Assembly (NCBI GenBank): GCA_046155505.1
Contig: JBJXFK010000311.1
Span: 1-23,830 of the forward strand
DNA from: JBJXFK01 sp046155505
GTDB taxonomy: Bacteria; Planctomycetota; Phycisphaerae; UBA1845; Fen-1342
Direction of reading: 5' to 3'
DNA length: 23,830 bases
Of this stretch, positions 15,631-22,898 are shown piece after piece. Below the pieces are notes generated by a model that saw nothing but the letters and a program-made list of their open reading frames with translations, did not search any database and was not told the origin of the DNA. Position 1 is the first letter of the stretch. The number at the start of each line of letters is the position of its first letter. The position numbers and the translations under genes are program-made.

Positions 15631-16323
15631 TTAGCGCGAACGACGCAGCATCGCAACCGCACCGAGCGCGATCAGCGCCAGGCTGCTCGGCTCCGGAATG
15701 CGATACGTTGCGGTGAACAGCCAATCGCTGGCCGCCACGTGCGGCGCGGGCAGCGTCAGACCGTGATTCAGCCAGCCCCAACCGGAGATGCCCGGATGGC
15801 CGCGGTGGCCGAGATCGTTGTTCTCATCGCCGAGACGGAATGAATCGGTGCCGTCCGACTTGTCTTCGAGCAGGTACACGACGTTATTCGGCGCGGTGAT
15901 CGTGCCGAAATTCTGCTGATTAGCAACGACGTGCACATCGTCATCGCCCGCCACCGGCTGCACGCCGACGTTGTACGTGAAGTCGATCTGATAGAAACCG
16001 AGATGCACGTCATTGGCATACGCGCCGCCGGTGTCGCGACCGCCGAGCGACGTGCCGTAGATACGGATAATGCCGTTCACATCGTCATAGGTCATATCCA
16101 CGTTCGAGCCGACCGCGTCGAAATCGAACGTGAAGATGTCGTGATTGCCGGTCACGTTGACCAGTTCATCGAGACGCAGGCCGTACTGCGGCGGCTGGGA
16201 GTTGCCATCGGGGTGGTTGGCGAGATCGTAAACACCCGGCAGGATCGGTGCGGCGAAAGCCGTACCGGCCAGCAATGCCCCGCCCAGCAGGGACAACGCC
16301 AGCGCAGAATTCATGCGCTTCAT
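15631..16323 (-). CDS. Secreted PEP-CTERM sorting-domain protein
   Basis: 230 residues. The ATG at 16323-16321 has AAGGAGA (16335-16329) in good position. An N-terminal signal peptide (ALALSLLGGALLAGTAFA, cleavage near 25) is followed by a beta-rich, Asp/Asn-rich body without catalytic motifs. The C-terminus is a textbook PEP-CTERM signal: IPEPSSLALIALGAVAMLRRSR, i.e. the PEP motif, a hydrophobic helix and a basic tail. Such proteins are exported and then recognised by an exosortase, which removes the tail; no exosortase gene lies in this window. The body (TFDFDAVGSNVDMTYDD, GRDTGGAYANDVHLGFYQIDF) resembles other PEP-CTERM extracellular proteins of unknown role. It appears to be a single-gene transcript with its own promoter. 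Confidence 0.92.
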   Translation of the reverse strand: MKRMNSALALSLLGGALLAGTAFAAPILPGVYDLANHPDGNSQPPQYGLRLDELVNVTGNHDIFTFDFDAVGSNVDMTYDDVNGIIRIYGTSLGGRDTGGAYANDVHLGFYQIDFTYNVGVQPVAGDDDVHVVANQQNFGTITAPNNVVYLLEDKSDGTDSFRLGDENNDLGHRGHPGISGWGWLNHGLTLPAPHVAASDWLFTATYRIPEPSSLALIALGAVAMLRRSR

Positions 16324-16365
16324 TCAAATCTCCTTCTCACTGCACGTCATGTGCGGTTGAACTAA

Positions 16366-16397
16366 GGAGCTACCCTTCCTCCACGAAGGGCGACTCC
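16366..16397 (-). promoter_or_regulatory. Stem-loop in the 5' leader of the PEP-CTERM gene
   Basis: CCCTTC (16373-16378) pairs with GAAGGG (16385-16390) around a 6-base loop, extended by GGAG/CTCC (16366-16369 and 16394-16397) across a 3-base internal loop. It falls between the predicted transcription start and the Shine-Dalgarno site, about 30 bases before the latter. It might affect mRNA stability or translation; that role is inferred. Confidence 0.5.
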
Positions 16398-16413
16398 TGG
16401 AACCTTGAATCGC

Positions 16414-16442
16414 ATAGTAGGCGCAGGAATGTCGCAAGTCAA
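16414..16442 (-). promoter_or_regulatory. Sigma-70-type promoter of the PEP-CTERM gene
   Basis: On the minus strand TTGACT (16442-16437) and TACTAT (16419-16414) are separated by exactly 17 bases, matching the consensus at 5/6 and 4/6 positions. Transcription would start near 16407, giving a leader of about 84 bases. It is the best-matching promoter I found in the window. The remaining gap from 16443 to 16612 holds nothing else recognisable. Confidence 0.6.
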
Positions 16443-16612
16443 TCGTGGAGTAGGAGTTGCGCAAAAATAATTGTTCGTTATCAGGCGGTGTGATAACTCG
16501 AAGGGCTGATAAGCAGCGTACCTGCGCGGATTCACACTTCGAGCCGCGCGTCGCGGCCATCGTGTGAATCTGGCGCGGGTTTCGAATTATCGGAATAGAT
16601 CAGCGGGCATGA

Positions 16613-18073
16613 TTACCACTTCGCGCTCGCAGTCGATGTCGGCCAATCGTCAGTGCGGAACGGTGACGCGGGCAGACCAGCCGCGTTGAAGAGACTCGGA
16701 ATCGCCGTGTCGGTCCATCCCATGCGCACAGCGACCGGCTTGGCGACGCCCGCAGCATGAACGACGATTGAATCACCGTCGATCTTGGCCGTCGCCGGGA
16801 CGAATTTCCGATCCTCGCCGGCGATCGTGAACTCGACGAACTCGCTTCCCTTGCAAACAAGTCCGCCGCCGAGATGCTCGAAATTCAGCCGAATCGCGCC
16901 GCCCTCGACCGTCATGCTCTTGTAGATCGGCCCGCTGTAGACCATGTCCTTCCGGCCATAGTCTCGCGCCAGCGCAATGCGAGCCAGCCGATTGCCGACA
17001 TCCAGCTTGTTTTTCGGATGAATGTCCGCCACGTTGTCGGTGATGTCGGTCGTCACAACCATGCCCGTATTCACCACCGAAAGCGTCACGAGCTGCGCCT
17101 CGCGCAGCTCGGCCGACGGGTGCGGCCAATCCTTCGGCGGCTCTTTCTCAAACTTGGTGTATTCAAACGGCGCAATCTGAACGAAATAGAATGGCAAGTC
17201 GCCGCGACCCCAATCGCTACGCCACTGCGTGATCATCGCCGCGAACGACGTGCGATACTGCACCGCCCGATTGCAATTCGCCTCGCCCTGATACCAGAGA
17301 AAACCGCGAACGCCATATGGCACAAGCGGCGCGACCATGCCGTTGTATAGCACGGTGTAGTCGCGCGGCTTGCCGCCCTCGACGCGTTTCTCGATCGACG
17401 CCGCCAGGTCAGGAATCGCCCGCATCGCCGGCTCGCTCATCCAAAATTCGACCGGCGTACCGCCCCACGTCGACTGAATCAGCCCGATTGGCACATTCAA
17501 GTCTTTGTGCAGCCGTCGCCCGAAGAAAAATCCGACGCCGGAGAACGCGCGTGCCGTATCCGCCGAGCAAAGTTCCCACTTGGCCTCGACATCCGCTTGC
17601 GTCGTGTCGGACTTCTTGTGCGGCACGCGAAACAGCCGAATGCTGGGCATCTCGGCGGTCTTGATCTCGCTTTCCCAGTTTTCAACGCCGGGGCCGACGA
17701 CCGGGCCGAGCGACCATTCCATGTTCGACTGACCCGAGCACAGCCACACCTCGCCGAGCAGCACATCTTTGACCGTGATCGTGTTGCTGCCGACGACGAT
17801 GACATCATGCAGCCCGCCCGCCGGCCCGGTGGGCAGATCGACACGCCACTTGCCATCGGCGAGCGCGATGGTCTCAACCGCGCTGCCGCCCCAGGTGCCG
17901 CGCACGGCGACCTTCTCGCCGGCGGTCGCCCAGCCCCAAATGGCAACCTGCGAATCACGTTGCAGCACCATGTTGTTCGAAATGACAGCCGGCAGACGAA
18001 CTTCGGCGAATAGCGAAAGTGAGCCGACTGCGAGGAAAACGGTTGCAACAAAGTGGCGAAGAATCATTCGCAT
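16613..18073 (-). CDS. Secreted sialate O-acetylesterase-like SGNH esterase
   Basis: 486 residues. The ATG at 18073-18071 is chosen because AGGAG (18086-18082) lies eight bases upstream and a signal peptide follows directly (LRHFVATVFLAVGSLSLFA, cleavage near 23). An upstream extension to 18154 would put 27 unlikely residues before it. A beta-sandwich-like N-terminal region (about 25-100) precedes the SGNH domain. The nucleophile is Ser116 in LCSGQSNMEW, the oxyanion-type block is STWGGTPVEFW (201-211), then GFLWYQGEAN (257-266), and the catalytic Asp/His are in DIHP (Asp350, His352). A C-terminal beta-rich part follows (about 380-486). Family members remove acetyl groups from sialic acid or from plant polysaccharides such as xylan. 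Without a carbohydrate locus around it, the substrate here is open. Confidence 0.93.
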   Translation of the reverse strand: MRMILRHFVATVFLAVGSLSLFAEVRLPAVISNNMVLQRDSQVAIWGWATAGEKVAVRGTWGGSAVETIALADGKWRVDLPTGPAGGLHDVIVVGSNTITVKDVLLGEVWLCSGQSNMEWSLGPVVGPGVENWESEIKTAEMPSIRLFRVPHKKSDTTQADVEAKWELCSADTARAFSGVGFFFGRRLHKDLNVPIGLIQSTWGGTPVEFWMSEPAMRAIPDLAASIEKRVEGGKPRDYTVLYNGMVAPLVPYGVRGFLWYQGEANCNRAVQYRTSFAAMITQWRSDWGRGDLPFYFVQIAPFEYTKFEKEPPKDWPHPSAELREAQLVTLSVVNTGMVVTTDITDNVADIHPKNKLDVGNRLARIALARDYGRKDMVYSGPIYKSMTVEGGAIRLNFEHLGGGLVCKGSEFVEFTIAGEDRKFVPATAKIDGDSIVVHAAGVAKPVAVRMGWTDTAIPSLFNAAGLPASPFRTDDWPTSTASAKW

Positions 18074-18099
18074 TGAAAGCGCTCCTGCGTGTCGCGCGG

Positions 18100-18127
18100 A
18101 TGATACTGCCGGGGCGCGCACGTTCAA
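18100..18127 (-). promoter_or_regulatory. Sigma-70-type promoter of the sialate O-acetylesterase gene
   Basis: Minus-strand TTGAAC (18127-18122) and TATCAT (18105-18100) are separated by 16 bases; the -10 matches the consensus at 5/6. Transcription would start near 18093, about 20 bases before the ATG. The -10 region lies in an inverted repeat with 18219-18228 (CCGGAGTATCAT), where a second TATCAT (18223-18228) faces the divergent membrane-protein gene but has no convincing -35. Confidence 0.5.
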
Positions 18128-18263
18128 ATCGCCGATTGTTGGCGAGTCCAGCAACGGTTCCGCGCAGCACTGCTCCGGCGTTGCGCGAACGCGGCGGCAC
18201 GGGCGCGCACCACGAGCCGGAGTATCATGTTGCGCCGCCCGCGGCTACACCTGAGGCAAGCGC

Positions 18264-18682
18264 ATGCGAACCGGTTCACATACGTATTTTCATGCGGCGG
18301 TCGTTATGATGATCCTTTTGGTGTCGGCCACTTTTTCGGGTTCTTGTCGGCTGCCCACGCGGCGCGAAACGACCCGCGCCTGGCCGAGCTCACGGAGGCG
18401 ATGCGCGCCCAACGTACGCGCGTGCTCGGCTTTTCGCCTTCGATTCTCGACTTTCGCGAGTACTTCAGTCTGAATTTTTCGTTGCTGCTGCTGCTCGGCG
18501 CCGGGTTGAACGTCATCGCGCTGCGCAACGCCGCCAACGCGACGCGCGCGGTTCGCGAATTGTCGATTGCGAGCGCGGTCGCGATGGCTCTGCTGGTCGT
18601 TACGTCGGCGGTGTTTGCCGTGCCGCAAGGAATCATCTCGGCAGGCGTGATTTTCCTGCTGTTCGCGGCAGCCTGTCTTTGA
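18264..18682 (+). CDS. Small multi-pass membrane protein, apparently frameshifted
   Basis: Two overlapping frames look like one gene. From ATG 18264, with GAGG seven bases upstream, the frame encodes a start and the first membrane helix (HAAVVMMILLVSA). From about 18326 to the stop at 18682 the sensible sequence is in the next frame: GHFFGFLSAAHAARNDPRLAELTEAM, then three membrane helices (SLNFSLLLLLGAGLNVIAL, IASAVAMALLVVTSAVFAV and GIISAGVIFLLFAAACL). Restoring one G in TCGGCC (giving VSGHFFGF) or a -1 slip on the T5 run at 18332-18336 would join them into about 139 residues with four helices. The layout resembles small four-helix membrane proteins of unknown function. It may be a sequencing error, a decayed gene or recoding. 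It ends 24 bases before the convergent UvrA-like gene. Confidence 0.65.
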
Positions 18683-18706
18683 CCGTGGACCAACTGAAGC
18701 ACCCAT

Positions 18707-20863
18707 CTACGGCGTCTTCCCCTTGATACCACGATCCCCTGTCCCTCTCTTCGCTTGGCCCCTCGACCCCTTGACTCCTCGGCCCCGCTCCGCCGCAGCC
18801 CGAACCACCGGCCTTCGCGACGATGGAATCTCAATCGCGCTGCGTCCCGACAGAAATGCACCAGTGACCGACGCCGTCGCAGTCCGCACGTCGTCCATCG
18901 TGCCCTCGGCCACGATTTCCCCGCCGCGCACGCCCGCGCCGGGTCCGAAGTCGACGATGTAATCCGCCGCGCGCATCGTCTCTTCGTCGTGCTCGACGAC
19001 GATGACGGTGTTGCCCATATCGCGCAGGCGCTGCAGCGACGCCAACAGCCGCTTGTTATCGCGCGGGTGAAGCCCGATGCTCGGCTCGTCAAGAACATAG
19101 AGCACACCGACCAGCCCGCAACCGATCTGACTGGCCAGGCGAATACGCTGCGACTCTCCGCCCGAGAGCGTCGGTGCCGATCGATCGAGCGTCAGATAGT
19201 CGAGTCCGACATCGAGCAAAAAACGCAGCCGGGCGCGAATCTCCTTCAACGGCTCTTCGGCGATGCGCGCCTTCACGCCGGGCAGTTCGAGCGCGCTAAA
19301 AAACTGCATCGCTCTCGAAATCGGGAGTTGGCAAATTTCGTTCAGATTGAGTCGCCGCGAGGCCGATTCGTCCGGCAGTTTCGCCGAGAGCGTGATGGCG
19401 AGTGCCTGGGCGTTCAGCCGTGCGCCTTTGCACGATGGACAGGTCTGCGCCCGCATGTACTGCTCGAACCAGCTACGCACGAGCGTCGAGTTGCTCTTGC
19501 GATAGGTGGTGCGCAGCTCCTCGATCGCGCCTTCCCACGTGCCGCCATGCTTCCAAAGTCCCTGTCGGCCGCGCCATTCAAACGTGATGTGCTCGTCGCC
19601 GGTGCCGTGGAGCAGGGCGTGCCGCGCCTTCGCGGGCAGGTCGCGCCAGCGCGTCTTGAGGTCGATGCCCAGGTGCTTCGCTACGCCCTCGTAGATGTGC
19701 TTACGCCAACGCCCCGGCGCGCCGCGAAACGCCTTGATGCAGGGCGACAGGAAATTGAGCGACTTGTCGGGGATCAGCAGATCGGGGTCAAAATCGATCT
19801 GCGTGCCGAGGCCGTCGCAGGTGCTGCACATGCCCTGCGGGCTGTTGAAGCTGAAAAGCTGCGGGTGCGGCGGCTCATATCCGATGCCACAGGTGGTGCA
19901 GGCGTAGCCGCTCGAAAGCAGAATGTCGCCGCTCGCCGACGCCGCGATTTTGGATTTTGTCCCGGCCCGCCGGGATTGAATTTTGGATTGCGTATCCGCC
20001 CGCCGCGCCATCGCTTCGGCGGCGTCATCATCGTCGGCTTCGTCTTGGCCTTCGCTTCCTTCGTGCCTCCGTGCCTCCGTGCCTCCGTGCTTCTCTTCGT
20101 CTTCGTCGCTTTGTCGCTTCGTCGCTTCGTCGCTCTTTGCCAGAGCGACAATCGCCGTCCCATTGCCCGCCGCGAGGGCGGTATCGAGCGTGTCGGCCAG
20201 CCGCGAGCGCAGTTTGTCCGAGACGACGAGCCGATCGACGACGACCTCGATGTCATGCCGACGATAGCGATCCAGCGGCGGCGGATCGTCGAGTTCGACC
20301 AGTTCGCCATCAACGCGGGCGCGCACAAAACCCTGCTGGACCAGCTCGGCGAACAAGTCTTTGTGCTCGCCTTTTTGTGCGCGCACCTTCGGCGCGAGCA
20401 GCATGAACCGCGTGCCCGCCGGCAGCGAGAGAATGGCGCCAATCATGTGCTCGCGCGTCTGCGCGGTGATCGGCCGCGCGCATTTTGGGCAATGTGCGTC
20501 GCCGCCGCGTGCCATCAGCACGCGCAAGTAATCGTGAATCTGCGTGATGGTGCCCACAGTGCTGCGCGGGTTCCAGCCGCTGGTTTTCTGCTGAATACTG
20601 ATCGACGGAGCGAGGCCGGTGATCTGATCGACGTCGGGCTTGGGCAATTCGCCGAGAAACTGCCGGGCGTAGCTGCTCAGCGATTCGATGTACCGCCGCT
20701 GGCCCTCGGCATAGAGCGTGTCAAAGGCCATGCTGCTCTTGCCCGAGCCCGAGACACCGGTGAAGCAGATGAGCTTGCCCTTGGGCAGTGTCAGGCTGAC
20801 GCTGCGGAGGTTGTGCTCGCGCGCCCCGGCGACGCGAATTTCGGAATGGGAATATGCCGCCAT
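18707..20863 (-). CDS. Half-length UvrA-like ATPase (first ATPase half only) with a repeat-derived insertion and tail
   Basis: 718 residues from ATG 20863; a GTG at 20935 would add 24 residues and overlap the upstream gene. It matches canonical UvrA from the N-terminus (IRVAGAREHNLRSV) through Walker A GVSGSGKSS (36-44), the UvrB-binding region (about 120-240), zinc cysteines 322/325/346/349, signature LSGGESQRIRLASQ (566-579) and Walker B YVLDEPSIGLH (589-599), to the linker AIEIPSSRR near 677-685. The second ATPase half, about 250-300 residues in the family, is missing and is not found downstream. Residues about 242-312 are a highly charged insert just before the first zinc cysteines; about 689-718 are a Gly/Lys/Arg tail. 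Both are encoded by repeat-like DNA. It follows a kinase/phosphatase pair on the same strand. It could be a working split or half UvrA, or a degraded paralogue; the conserved motifs argue against old decay. Confidence 0.88.
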   Translation of the reverse strand: MAAYSHSEIRVAGAREHNLRSVSLTLPKGKLICFTGVSGSGKSSMAFDTLYAEGQRRYIESLSSYARQFLGELPKPDVDQITGLAPSISIQQKTSGWNPRSTVGTITQIHDYLRVLMARGGDAHCPKCARPITAQTREHMIGAILSLPAGTRFMLLAPKVRAQKGEHKDLFAELVQQGFVRARVDGELVELDDPPPLDRYRRHDIEVVVDRLVVSDKLRSRLADTLDTALAAGNGTAIVALAKSDEATKRQSDEDEEKHGGTEARRHEGSEGQDEADDDDAAEAMARRADTQSKIQSRRAGTKSKIAASASGDILLSSGYACTTCGIGYEPPHPQLFSFNSPQGMCSTCDGLGTQIDFDPDLLIPDKSLNFLSPCIKAFRGAPGRWRKHIYEGVAKHLGIDLKTRWRDLPAKARHALLHGTGDEHITFEWRGRQGLWKHGGTWEGAIEELRTTYRKSNSTLVRSWFEQYMRAQTCPSCKGARLNAQALAITLSAKLPDESASRRLNLNEICQLPISRAMQFFSALELPGVKARIAEEPLKEIRARLRFLLDVGLDYLTLDRSAPTLSGGESQRIRLASQIGCGLVGVLYVLDEPSIGLHPRDNKRLLASLQRLRDMGNTVIVVEHDEETMRAADYIVDFGPGAGVRGGEIVAEGTMDDVRTATASVTGAFLSGRSAIEIPSSRRPVVRAAAERGRGVKGSRGQAKRGTGDRGIKGKTP
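18722..18790 (-). repeat. Repeat-like tract encoding the C-terminal tail of the half UvrA
   Basis: The plus strand reads a degenerate series of CCCCT(T/C)GA/CCCTCGACCCCTTGACTCCTCGG-type words. Read on the minus strand it gives GVKGSRGQAKRGTGDRGIKGK. This compositional style (imperfect G/A/T words) differs from the UvrA sequence before it and begins soon after the interdomain linker. Confidence 0.6.
19931..20140 (-). repeat. Three repeat types embedded in frame in the half UvrA gene
   Basis: About 210 bases hold three distinct tracts, read here on the minus strand: four near-copies of the 8-mer AGCGACGA (20137-20102), four near-copies of the 8-mer CACGGAGG (20093-20058), and AATCCAAAATT/AAAATCCAAAATC words (19990-19945) like those in the intergenic repeat at 9159-9263. 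They stay in frame and encode SDEATKRQSDE, HGGTEARRHEG and TQSKIQSRRAGTKSKI. Confidence 0.8.
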
Positions 20864-20901
20864 AGCAGCAGTGTAGTCGCAGCACGATCCGCTTGTGAAC
20901 G

Positions 20902-21807
20902 TCACTCCACGCCGACGAATTTGCGAATGCTCCACTGCAATTCGTCGATCGTGTGCTTCTTGTTCAAATCGATCGGCAGAAACGCGCCGTGATTGTGGTC
21001 GCTGGCCAAAATGATCATCCGCCCGCCGACGATCGTGTAGCCAAACTCCTGCGGCGTGTGGCCGACGACGAAATACTCGACGCCGAGCCGGGCCGCGAAA
21101 TAATCGACCGCTTGCGGTGATTGAAAGCGGCCCCAGACAAGGGCATACGCCGCGCCGCCGGGCGTCATGTCGATCGCATTTGGAATGCGGTCGAAGATAC
21201 TCGTGTCAAAACTCTCCATGAGCAGCGGGTCGGGCAGACTATGACAAATCATGAACCCGTTCGACGTGCGCGCCGCGAGCGGCAGTGCGGCAATGTACTC
21301 ATCCACTGCGGCCAGCACGTCGGCCGTGCGGCGGCCATAGCGATGCGCGATGCCGGCTTCGAAATCGTGTAGCACCGAGCGACCGCCCTTTGTGATTTCC
21401 TGACGGCGAAGCTGCGCCATCTCGTGATTCGATTGCAGGAAAAACACGTTGTCCGGAAATTCGACTTTCCAGCGACACGCCCGCACCAGCAGGTCGATCG
21501 ACAAGTCGAGCTTGCCGGGCACGTCGACTTCCGAATGAATCAATTCGTGCAGGATGACGTAGCGAGCCGGGTTGCGTTGCAGTTGGCAGAAGCGTTCGAG
21601 CTTCTCAAAATTGCGGAGGTTGCCGTGCATGTCGCCCGTCACGACGAGCTGCCCGGCGAGCCCGAACGAGATCACGCTGCCCTTACGATTCGGGTCGTCG
21701 CGCAAGAGTGACGCTGCCTCGCGAATGGCGGCGATGTCGGCATCGGCATCGTAGATTTCGCTCACCGGTCCAATCGTCCTTTCCAAACGCGTTCGCGTCT
21801 CACCCAT
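20902..21807 (-). CDS. PP2A-like metallophosphoesterase (probable protein phosphatase)
   Basis: 301 residues. Its ATG overlaps the stop of the upstream kinase (TAATG, 21809-21805), so translation is probably coupled. Metal-binding blocks of the calcineurin-like fold are present: GDMHGN (58-63), QSNHEM in place of GNHE (125-130), a later His in ICHSLPD (near 189), VVGHTPQEFG (247-256), and SDHNH (269-273). The usual GDxxDRG block is not evident; the corresponding place reads VILHELIHSE (84-93), so a metal ligand may differ. There is no signal peptide, so it should act in the cytoplasm, most likely removing phosphate placed by the neighbouring kinase, though a nucleotide or other phosphoester substrate is possible. 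The stop is 38 bases before the half UvrA gene. Confidence 0.85.
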   Translation of the reverse strand: MGETRTRLERTIGPVSEIYDADADIAAIREAASLLRDDPNRKGSVISFGLAGQLVVTGDMHGNLRNFEKLERFCQLQRNPARYVILHELIHSEVDVPGKLDLSIDLLVRACRWKVEFPDNVFFLQSNHEMAQLRRQEITKGGRSVLHDFEAGIAHRYGRRTADVLAAVDEYIAALPLAARTSNGFMICHSLPDPLLMESFDTSIFDRIPNAIDMTPGGAAYALVWGRFQSPQAVDYFAARLGVEYFVVGHTPQEFGYTIVGGRMIILASDHNHGAFLPIDLNKKHTIDELQWSIRKFVGVE

Positions 21808-22670
21808 TACTGTCGACCGGCGGATTCGCCGACCTTCTGGTTTTTCTTGATCAGGTGCAGCACGATGTCAAGCCGGGTCGACACGTCGCGCATGTCGCGC
21901 GGGCGGTCTTCCTTGCGCTGCTCGCAACAATCCAGGATCAGTTGCGACAACGTCACCGGCAGATCGGGCACCAACTCGTGCGGCGGAGCGGCGTTGCTCC
22001 GCGCGTCCACCTCAATGCGCTTCTGCCCGGTCTGGCCAGTGTTCATCAACGTGCGAAACCACTTGCCCGTAATCGCCCAGTACATCGTCGCGCCAAGGTT
22101 GAATACGTCGGTCCGCTGATCGATCGGCAGGCGATGCACCTGCTCGGGGGCCATGAAATCGGGCGTGCCCTGAATCCGCTGCTTGGTATGGCCGATCGGG
22201 CAGCTTTGGCCATAGTCGATGATCTTCACGCCCTTGCGCGTGAGCAGAATATTGTTCGGCTTGATGTCAGCATGCACAAAGCCGACCTTGTGCATCGCGT
22301 GCAACCCCTCCGACACGTCGAGAAAAAGCTGCACAAGGCGGTGCAATTCGCCGGGACGATGGTCTTCGAGGCGAACACCGTCGATGTATTCCATCAGGAT
22401 GAACAGTTCAGCCGTCTTGAGCCAGCGGCGAACGCGGATCATCTCCAGGCATTTGCGCAGCGTCGGATGGTCAAGTTTCTGCCCGACGGCGAACTCGCCT
22501 TCGGCCTGTTCGATGTAGCGATCTTCGGCCGGGCCGTGACGGACGACATGCTTGATCGTCACGCGCCGCTGCTTGGCCTTGTCGAACGCCTCATAGAGGA
22601 TCGCGCCGGCCCCCTTGCCGATCTTCTCGATGATCTCGTAGCCGGGAAGTTGTGCGAATTCTCGCGACAT
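21807..22670 (-). CDS. Small cytoplasmic serine/threonine protein kinase with HAD and DYG motif variants
   Basis: 287 residues, almost only a kinase domain (about 10-275), with no membrane segment. Glycine loop GKGAGAILYEA (18-28), VTIK lysine 40, hinge ILMEYIDG (91-98), catalytic loop FVHADIKPNN (131-140) with Asp135, Lys137 and Asn140 kept, metal-binding Asp152 in DYG (usually DFG), APE 174-176, and DVFNLG. Ala134 replaces the Arg of HRD, making it a non-RD kinase that may not need activation-loop phosphorylation. Ligand residues for ATP and Mg remain, so activity is plausible. The ATG at 22670 lacks a strong Shine-Dalgarno sequence. Its stop overlaps the start of the phosphoesterase gene, so the two are likely made together as a kinase/phosphatase pair. 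Confidence 0.92.
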   Translation of the reverse strand: MSREFAQLPGYEIIEKIGKGAGAILYEAFDKAKQRRVTIKHVVRHGPAEDRYIEQAEGEFAVGQKLDHPTLRKCLEMIRVRRWLKTAELFILMEYIDGVRLEDHRPGELHRLVQLFLDVSEGLHAMHKVGFVHADIKPNNILLTRKGVKIIDYGQSCPIGHTKQRIQGTPDFMAPEQVHRLPIDQRTDVFNLGATMYWAITGKWFRTLMNTGQTGQKRIEVDARSNAAPPHELVPDLPVTLSQLILDCCEQRKEDRPRDMRDVSTRLDIVLHLIKKNQKVGESAGRQ

Positions 22671-22830
22671 TCGACTGGTCTTACTGCTTTCTATTCAGGA
22701 CACCGACGGATCGAAGCCGCGGGAGCACCGCAGAAACATGAGCCGAGTATTGTATCGCGACCCGCGTCCGGCCCGCTACGGGCCTCGCGCGTAGTCCTAT
22801 CGGCACCGTCGCATCCCCGCCGCCCCGCAC

Positions 22831-22863
22831 AAACGAAAAACCCGCTTTCGGTCGGAAAGCGGG
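22831..22863 (-). terminator. Intrinsic terminator after the anchored hypothetical protein gene
   Basis: A perfect 9-bp stem (CCCGCTTTC 22841-22849 with GAAAGCGGG 22855-22863) and 5-base loop, followed on the minus strand by TTTTTCGTTT (22840-22831). It lies 35 bases past the stop of the gene at 22899 and separates it from the kinase operon. The rest of the gap 22681-22898 shows no gene. Confidence 0.85.
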
Positions 22864-22898
22864 CGATCGCGGCGAACGACTTCTTGCGGGCAAGGTCA

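Noticed and set aside
14405..15781. 458-codon minus-strand frame opposite the nitrilase gene
   Set aside because: It crosses the nitrilase gene and the end of the PEP-CTERM gene in antisense or out of frame and shows no motif.
18755..20992. A 745-codon open frame on the plus strand, antisense to the half UvrA gene
   Set aside because: Its product has no recognisable motif and is Arg/Ala-rich, as expected for the complement of a high-GC gene, whereas the minus strand carries every UvrA motif.
20902..21807. Zinc metallopeptidase on the basis of HELIH
   Set aside because: The surrounding GDMHGN, SNHE, GHTPQ and HNH blocks identify a calcineurin-like phosphoesterase; the third zinc-ligand motif of a peptidase is not evident.
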